Assembly (NCBI GenBank): GCA_003554005.1
Contig: PWEU01000070.1
Location: 1 to 7,813 of the forward strand
From: Nitriliruptoraceae bacterium
GTDB taxonomy: Bacteria > Actinomycetota > Nitriliruptoria > Nitriliruptorales > Nitriliruptoraceae
DNA length: 7,813 nt
Direction of reading: 5' to 3'
The position numbers and the translations under genes are program-made. Positions 5,861-7,813 of this stretch are shown here, piece by piece. Position 1 is the stretch's first letter. Each line of letters opens with the position of its first letter. Below the pieces are notes generated by a model that was given only the letters and a program-made list of their open reading frames with translations, made no database searches and was not told the origin of the DNA.

Positions 5861-6900
5861 CGACCGACATGCTGCGCGAGATCGGTGAACAGCCCGAGGC
5901 ACTGGCGCGGACGCTGGAACAGCTGCTGCCGCTCCAGCCGGAGCTCGCTCGCCTGCTCAGTGACCGCCGTCACGTGCTGTTCGCGGCCCGCGGCACCTCC
6001 GACAACGCCGCGGTCTACGGCCGCTACCTCGTCGAGGTCCACGCCGGGCGCGGTGCTGCGCTCGCGGCGCCCAGCCTCGCCACGCACTACGCCGTCCAGC
6101 GTGACCTGTCTGACACCGCCGTCGTCAGCCTGTCCCAGTCCGGCGCCACCGAGGAGATCGTGGCGGTGCAGACCTGGGCCCGCGAGGCCGGTGCGGTGAC
6201 GGTCGCGATCACCAACGACTCCGCCAGCCCGTTGTCCGAGGGTGCTGACATCGCGCTCGTGACCGAGGCGGGCCCCGAGCTCGCCGTCCCGGCCACCAAG
6301 ACCTACACCGCGCAACTGCTGGCGGTCGCGGTCCTCGTGGACGCCCTCGGGCCAGCGGGGCCTTCGCTCGGCGACGAGCTCGCGCGCGTCCCGACGGAGG
6401 TCGCCGGGCTCGTGGCCGCTCGCCACGGGGTCGACGACGCGATCGCCCTGCTCGCCCGGTCACCCCACCTGCTCGTGAGCGGCCGCGGGGTCGTGTACGG
6501 CACGGCACTGGAGCTGGCACTGAAGCTGGAGGAGACCTGCCTGGAGCCCGTCCGCGGGCTGTCCTACGCGGATCTGCGACACGGGCCGATCGCCGTGGTG
6601 GACGCCGGGACCACCGTGCTGCTCGTCGCCGCCAACCACGGCCCGATGGTGGACCCAATGATCGAGCTCGCCCGCGACCTGACCCAGCGGGGAGCCAACG
6701 TGGTCACGATCGGTGGTGACCGCCGGCTGGCCGCAGCCGCGACCGAGCACCTGGCAGGTCCTCAGTTGTCGGAGGCCCTGGCCCCGCTGGGGTTGATCGT
6801 CCCGGGTCAGCTGCTCGTGGAAGGGCTCGCCCGGGCTCGGGGGCTGGACCCGGATGCGCCCCGGGGGCTGTCCAAGGTCACCCAGACCGACCGGGGCTGA
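5857..6900 (+). CDS. Two-SIS-domain sugar isomerase, probable glucosamine-6-phosphate deaminase (NagB-II type)
   Basis: This 347-residue protein is built of two sugar-isomerase (SIS) domains, like the isomerase half of GlmS but without the glutaminase domain. There is no N-terminal catalytic Cys region. The first SIS domain has A-R-G-T-S48-D-N-A and the phosphate-binding S91-L-S-Q-S-G96-A-T-E-E, then P-A-T-K148-T-Y-T. The second has S-G-R-G-V-V-Y-G (208-215), the helix LELALKLEE (218-226) and D239-L-R-H242-G-P, and the C-terminus reads RGLSKVTQT. Without a glutamine site and directly after nagA, it most likely runs as a deaminase (GlcN-6-P to Fru-6-P plus ammonia), as shown for NagB-II proteins. 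That completes the pathway into glycolysis. ATG 5857 is chosen. ATG 5869 would give MLREIGEQPEAL, a natural-looking start, and neither has a clear ribosome binding site. A related isomerase such as an AgaS-like enzyme is the alternative. Confidence 0.85.
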   Translation: MTTDMLREIGEQPEALARTLEQLLPLQPELARLLSDRRHVLFAARGTSDNAAVYGRYLVEVHAGRGAALAAPSLATHYAVQRDLSDTAVVSLSQSGATEEIVAVQTWAREAGAVTVAITNDSASPLSEGADIALVTEAGPELAVPATKTYTAQLLAVAVLVDALGPAGPSLGDELARVPTEVAGLVAARHGVDDAIALLARSPHLLVSGRGVVYGTALELALKLEETCLEPVRGLSYADLRHGPIAVVDAGTTVLLVAANHGPMVDPMIELARDLTQRGANVVTIGGDRRLAAAATEHLAGPQLSEALAPLGLIVPGQLLVEGLARARGLDPDAPRGLSKVTQTDRG

Positions 6901-6905
6901 CGCTG

Positions 6906-7087
6906 GTGCGGCCTCGGGCCGTGCGGCCTCGGGCCGTGCGTCGTCCGGCCGTGCGGCCTCGGGCCGTGCGTCGTCCGGCCGGTGCGTCGTCCGGCCGTGC
7001 GGCCTTGGGCCGTGCGGCCTCGGGCTGTGCGTCGTCCGGCCGTGCGGCCTCGGGCCGTGCGTCGTCAGGCCGTGCGTCGTCCGGCCG
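6906..7087. repeat. Tandem array A: twelve 15-bp units in a duplicated six-unit block
   Basis: There are two unit types: A = gtgcggcctcgggcc and B = gtgcgtcgtccggcc, differing at three positions. The order is A A B A B B (6906-6996, with an extra g at 6981) and again A A B A B B (6997-7086, extra g at 7087). Four single-base variants occur in the second block, at units 7, 8 and 11 only (three units, one change each), apart from the inserted bases. The array begins 5 bp after the deaminase stop. Each unit junction contains ggccgtgcg, so short GGCC stems recur. Confidence 0.9.
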
Positions 7088-7091
7088 GTGC

Positions 7092-7123
7092 CGCGAGAAC
7101 CAGCAGCTATCCGCTGCTTCTCG
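7092..7123. repeat. Hairpin-forming 32-bp repeat, copy 1
   Basis: It begins cgcgagaaccagcag. The copy folds as cgaga (7094-7098) with tctcg (7119-7123), an unpaired acc, then agcag (7102-7106) with ctgct (7114-7118), around a 7-nt loop ctatccg. Copy 2 lies 72 bp downstream in the same orientation with one mismatch. It looks like a REP-like dispersed intergenic repeat, but the family is not identified. Confidence 0.8.
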
Positions 7124-7163
7124 GGCCTCCTGGGCTTTCGGGCGCCCGTCGACCGGGCGGAGG

Positions 7164-7195
7164 CGCGAGAACCAGCAGCTATCCGCTGTTTCTCG
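7164..7195. repeat. Hairpin-forming 32-bp repeat, copy 2
   Basis: It matches copy 1 at 31 of 32 positions. The single change (c at 7117, t at 7189) turns a G-C pair of the inner stem into a G-U pair in RNA, so the fold is kept. The outer stem is longer here, cgcgaga (7164-7170) with tctcgcg (7191-7197). Those last bases are also the beginning of array B. Confidence 0.8.
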
Positions 7196-7326
7196 CGAGG
7201 CTGCCCGCGAGGCTGCCTGCGAGGCTGCCCGCGAGGCTGCCCGCGAGGCTGCCTGCGAGGCTGTCCGCGAGGCTGTCCGCGAGGCTGCCTGCGAGGCTGT
7301 CCGCGAGGCTGTCCGCGAGGCTGCCT
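7195..7326. repeat. Tandem array B: eleven 12-bp units with 36-bp higher-order pattern
   Basis: The unit is gcgaggctg plus a variable triplet. The triplets in order are ccc, cct; ccc, ccc, cct; tcc, tcc, cct; tcc, tcc, cct. This is a three-unit (36-bp) block repeated, with one truncated leading block, and no other substitutions in 132 bp. Such homogeneity implies recent expansion by slippage or unequal crossing-over. The final unit runs into gctcgtcacgg. Confidence 0.92.
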
Positions 7327-7341
7327 GCTCGTCACGGCGCA

Positions 7342-7353
7342 CCTCGATCGAGG
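7342..7353. repeat. Perfect 12-bp palindrome
   Basis: The sequence cctcgatcgagg reads the same on both strands. It lies just after array B and about 110 bp upstream of the regulator gene. It could be a dimer binding site or a chance palindrome. Confidence 0.4.
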
Positions 7354-7389
7354 GGCCATCGGACACGGGACCTGCTGCCGATCGGCCCT
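7352..7389 (+). terminator. Possible weak terminator or structured leader hairpin
   Basis: The bases ggggccatcgg (7352-7362) pair with ccgatcggccct (7378-7389) around one bulged base (c7383) and a 15-nt loop, giving about 10 pairs plus a G-U. No T-run follows (attgccc), so intrinsic termination is uncertain. It would be the only candidate for ending transcription of the nag operon before the next gene. Confidence 0.25.
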
Positions 7390-7397
7390 ATTGCCCA

Positions 7398-7425
7398 CTC
7401 CTGCAGGAAGTGCATCCTGCAGGAG
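7398..7425. promoter_or_regulatory. Candidate operator: double TCCTGCAGGA palindrome
   Basis: A perfect 11-bp inverted repeat, ctcctgcagga (7398-7408) and tcctgcaggag (7415-7425), has the 6-bp centre agtgca. Each arm also contains the self-complementary 10-mer tcctgcagga, so two identical palindromes lie 16 bp apart, about one and a half helical turns. The site sits 36 bp upstream of the regulator's ATG, where an autoregulatory operator would be. A weak promoter-like pair, ttgccc (7391-7396) and catcct (7413-7418), overlaps it. As RNA the same bases would form an 11-bp hairpin. Confidence 0.5.
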
Positions 7426-7447
7426 CTGCACCAACGGCAGCAGCGGC

Positions 7448-7452
7448 AGGAG
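7448..7452 (+). promoter_or_regulatory. Ribosome binding site of the HTH gene
   Basis: The motif aggag stands 8 nt before ATG 7461 and supports that start. Confidence 0.7.
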
Positions 7453-7460
7453 CGCCACCG

Positions 7461-7813
7461 ATGACGTCCGGGTTCTTCACCACCCAGCAGGTCCAGGACC
7501 TGCTGGACGTGGACGCCTCCACGATCTATCGGATGGCCGGCGACGGGCGGCTGCCTGCGGTGAGGATCGGACGCCAGTGGCGTTTCCCGGCGGCGGACAT
7601 CGAGGCGATGCTGCGGCCCGGTGGTGCGACGCCGGACACCTCGGCGCCGGTCGAGGGACGCCCGTTGGGCCCCGCCCCGGCCGGCGGCGAGCCGGCGCTC
7701 CCTCCCACGGATCGTCGCGGCGGCACCGCAGCCGCGCCCGTCGCGGTGCCCACGACATCGACGGAGAGCCCGCTGCCCGCGCAGTTGGCCACCGCCACCC
7801 TCGAGGTGGTCGC
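7461..7813 (+). CDS. BldC/excisionase-family (MerR-like) DNA-binding protein, N-terminal part (3' end outside window)
   Basis: ATG 7461 opens a frame that runs without a stop to the window edge, giving 117 complete codons. Residues about 5-50 form an HTH_17/excisionase-type winged helix. Helix one is TTQQVQDLLDV, the recognition helix is ASTIYRMAGDG, and the wing and anchor are LPAVRIGRQWRFPAADIEAML. After this comes a low-complexity linker of about 50 residues rich in Pro, Ala, Gly and Thr (roughly 53-105). A segment LPAQLATATLEVV then looks like the first helix of a second domain, which is cut off. The protein is therefore longer than stand-alone BldC (about 70 residues) or phage excisionases, and a transcription regulator with a ligand-sensing C-terminal domain is the likeliest reading. 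Nothing links it functionally to the nag operon, from which it is separated by the repeat locus. The palindromes upstream may be its own operator. Confidence 0.85.
   Translation, partial: MTSGFFTTQQVQDLLDVDASTIYRMAGDGRLPAVRIGRQWRFPAADIEAMLRPGGATPDTSAPVEGRPLGPAPAGGEPALPPTDRRGGTAAAPVAVPTTSTESPLPAQLATATLEVV

Larger units (their letters stand above)
6901..7460. other. 560-bp gene-free repeat locus between the nag operon and the regulator gene
   Basis: The stretch is packed in order: tandem array A (6906-7087), hairpin repeat copy 1 (7092-7123), a 40-bp spacer containing a small inverted repeat (cgcccg 7143-7148 with cgggcg 7154-7159), hairpin repeat copy 2 (7164-7195), tandem array B (7195-7326), then palindromes up to the ribosome binding site at 7448. 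Open frames cross it on both strands only because stop codons are rare in this composition. Single-base insertions inside array A shift the repeating peptide, which argues against coding. No tRNA, rRNA or transposase signal was seen. Confidence 0.8.

Noticed and set aside
7092..7195. Insertion sequence or MITE with terminal inverted repeats
   Set aside because: The two 32-bp copies are direct, not inverted. No target-site duplication or transposase remnant is visible in the 40-bp spacer.
6906..7326. CRISPR array
   Set aside because: Repeat units are contiguous with no unique spacers of uniform length. The two 32-bp repeats are separated by only one 40-bp spacer, and no cas genes are present.
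6460..7458. Minus-strand repeat proteins (including the frame 7366-6878) made of TASR/QAAS and ARPDD/ARPEA-like repeats
   Set aside because: The frames exist because the arrays lack stop codons. The extra base at 6981 makes the pentapeptide period switch frame (ARPDD/ARPEA to RGRTA/GRRTA) and would destroy a selected repeat protein. The 3' end also runs into the deaminase gene.
6982..7464. Plus-strand frame with ARLP/ARLS tetrapeptide repeats
   Set aside because: It is a translation of array B and the hairpin repeats, with no ribosome binding site. It overlaps the palindromes and the start of the HTH gene.

Overview
This is a very GC-rich, gene-dense window. Its strong G/C third-position bias, GTG as well as ATG starts and purine-rich ribosome binding sites fit a high-GC Actinomycetota chromosome. 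A deep-branching lineage is possible, but nothing here fixes the genus. All supported genes are on the + strand.

Positions 1-6900 hold an amino-sugar uptake and catabolism operon. In order it carries the C-terminal end of a sugar-binding lipoprotein/SBP (1-471), a 223-bp spacer with a long hairpin, two MalF/MalG-type permeases that resemble the alpha-glucoside AglF/AglG branch (695-1888, 1926-2885), a cytoplasmic GH3 beta-N-acetylhexosaminidase of the NagZ type (2882-4522), GlcNAc-6-phosphate deacetylase NagA (4519-5823) and a two-SIS-domain protein best read as a NagB-II glucosamine-6-phosphate deaminase (5857-6900). The implied route is import of a GlcNAc-containing di- or oligosaccharide or muropeptide, intracellular cleavage, then deacetylation and deamination of the sugar phosphate to fructose-6-phosphate. 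The transporter ATPase, a GlcNAc kinase (or phosphorylase-plus-mutase alternative) and a dedicated regulator are not in the window.

From the first permease onward every gene junction is bridged by overlapping stop/start tetranucleotides (ATGA or GTGA). At the two junctions where the main genes do not touch, tiny in-frame reading units of 14, 3 and 10 codons fill the gap. This suggests a chain of termination-reinitiation coupling.

Positions 6901-7460 hold no credible gene but are highly structured. There is a 12-unit, 15-bp tandem array built as a duplicated six-unit block, then two direct copies of a 32-bp hairpin-forming repeat 72 bp apart, then an 11-unit, 12-bp tandem array with a three-unit (36-bp) higher-order pattern. 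After these come palindromes, including a pair of TCCTGCAGGA palindromes just upstream of the next gene.

From 7461 to the window end is the 5' part of a gene for a BldC/excisionase-type (MerR-like) DNA-binding protein with a Pro/Ala/Gly-rich linker. Its second domain lies beyond the edge. The best candidates for something undescribed are the compound repeat locus, the stop/start relay and the double palindrome before the regulator gene.
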